Source: Limnobacter sp.
GTDB taxonomy: Bacteria > Pseudomonadota > Gammaproteobacteria > Burkholderiales > Burkholderiaceae_B
NCBI GenBank assembly: GCA_029866125.1
Contig: JARWZZ010000009.1
Span: 1 to 64,000 of the forward strand
DNA length: 64,000 bases
Direction of reading: 5' to 3'
Program-made: the position numbers and the translations under genes
Notes under the pieces: model-generated
What the model saw: the letters and a program-made list of their open reading frames with translations, nothing else
Told to the model about the DNA's origin: nothing
Database searches by the model: none
In this document: positions 63,554-64,000 of the stretch, piece by piece
Layout of the letters: each line of letters begins with the position of its first letter
Position numbering within the stretch: position 1 is the first letter of the stretch

Positions 63554-64000
63554 CTACCTAGCTAACACCTTATTTGCAGCGGGTGCCAAGGTTGATTTTC
63601 TGGGGCTTGATGAGGGGTTGATGCCCATGCCATGCACACTGACGGGGTCAATCTGATTCCGAAAACGTGGGGTAGGCAAGCGGGTTGCTTCGTCTTTTGC
63701 AAAACTAACCAATTGCATACCCAGCACATCCGGCGCGTTTTCTACGGTCTTGTTTTGCCACCAGCATTCAAACAGGGCCTTGTTGGCATCCAATTGCACA
63801 ATGCCGTAGCCATGCTCAACCCATTCCATGAATTGAACATGCTTGTTGCCTGCCAAAGTGGCTGTTTCAATCGCCCGGGTTGCAGCCACTTGCAAGGGGA
63901 ATGGCAAGCCGGGGGCCGCATTGGCCACCAACTCGTCCGCACCGCCTCGACCCATGGATGATGGAGCAAACTCGACCGCGGCAGACAATGAACGGGCATT
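63554..64000 (-). CDS. PhoD-like phosphatase, 3' part only
   Basis: The frame stays open to the window edge; the track start at 63988 is a TTG inside the gene. The visible part (SAAVEFAPSSMGRGG, HVQFMEWVEHGYGIVQLDANKALFE) has the character of the C-terminal region of PhoD-type alkaline phosphatases, where a beta-rich end follows the metal site. The catalytic residues lie outside the window, so this is tentative. It is 74 bp upstream of the sensor kinase gene on the same strand. Confidence 0.55.
   Translation of the reverse strand, partial: NARSLSAAVEFAPSSMGRGGADELVANAAPGLPFPLQVAATRAIETATLAGNKHVQFMEWVEHGYGIVQLDANKALFECWWQNKTVENAPDVLGMQLVSFAKDEATRLPTPRFRNQIDPVSVHGMGINPSSSPRKSTLAPAANKVLAR

Overview
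The window looks like a stretch of betaproteobacterial (Burkholderiales) chromosome of middling GC, roughly 50 %. The gene content (ben/cat/pca cluster, HAAT-family ABC transporters, urt-ure urea operon, general porin, NCS1-type sensor kinase) would fit a Limnobacter-like genus. That placement is inferred from gene families and composition only. There is no rRNA, tRNA, CRISPR array, insertion sequence or phage.

Layout. 1-781: noncoding DNA with a perfect hairpin, a (GATGCC)19 hexanucleotide tract and 108-bp tandem repeats that run into the end of the first gene. 782-5581 (minus): a LivKHMGF-type ABC importer. 5797-17308: a LysR regulator and, divergent from it, a continuous catBCA-benABCD-iclR-pcaIJFD run covering every step from benzoate through catechol and 3-oxoadipate to succinyl-CoA plus acetyl-CoA, closed by a strong terminator and followed by a porin. 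The promoters of catB and of the importer carry the same pair of ATAC-N7-GTAT-type operators, 22 bp apart, with a TTGGAC -35 box at the same offset, so the importer is probably part of the benzoate/muconate regulon.

18841-32242: mixed housekeeping and accessory genes: two flavodoxin-fold proteins, a HI0933-type flavoprotein, a PaaY-like hexapeptide protein, a DUF3047 lipoprotein, CsbD and PRC-barrel stress proteins, a subtilase, an ammonium transporter behind a clear sigma-54 promoter, glutamate dehydrogenase, a lipoprotein alkylsulfatase, and an antitoxin/PIN toxin pair with tandem operators. 32339-42875: a two-subunit molybdenum hydroxylase, a membrane-anchored class III aminotransferase divergent from a phosphatidylserine decarboxylase, an MBL hydrolase, an ugd-glycosyltransferase-metallophosphoesterase operon, and a small helical protein missing from the ORF track.

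42887-54434 (minus): a complete urea operon, urtABCDE-ureDABCEFG-ureJ/hupE, with many start/stop overlaps. Together with amt and gdhA this makes the region rich in nitrogen acquisition genes.

54694-59145 is a foreign-looking island: a RelE/HigB-HigA-like toxin-antitoxin pair, then four one-gene cassettes all on the minus strand, each ending in a recognisable attC site (77, 72, 50 and 67 bp), then an intact brnA antitoxin next to the C-terminal stump of its brnT toxin. One cassette encodes a TIR-like nucleotide-binding protein of the kind used as an anti-phage effector. No integrase gene is present, so this reads as a CALIN (attC cluster lacking an integron integrase). This is the most unusual part of the window.

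59155-63479: a LuxR-type response regulator overlapping an NCS1-permease/histidine-kinase/receiver fusion of about 1138 residues with a cysteine-rich insert. The window ends in the 3' part of a PhoD-like phosphatase.
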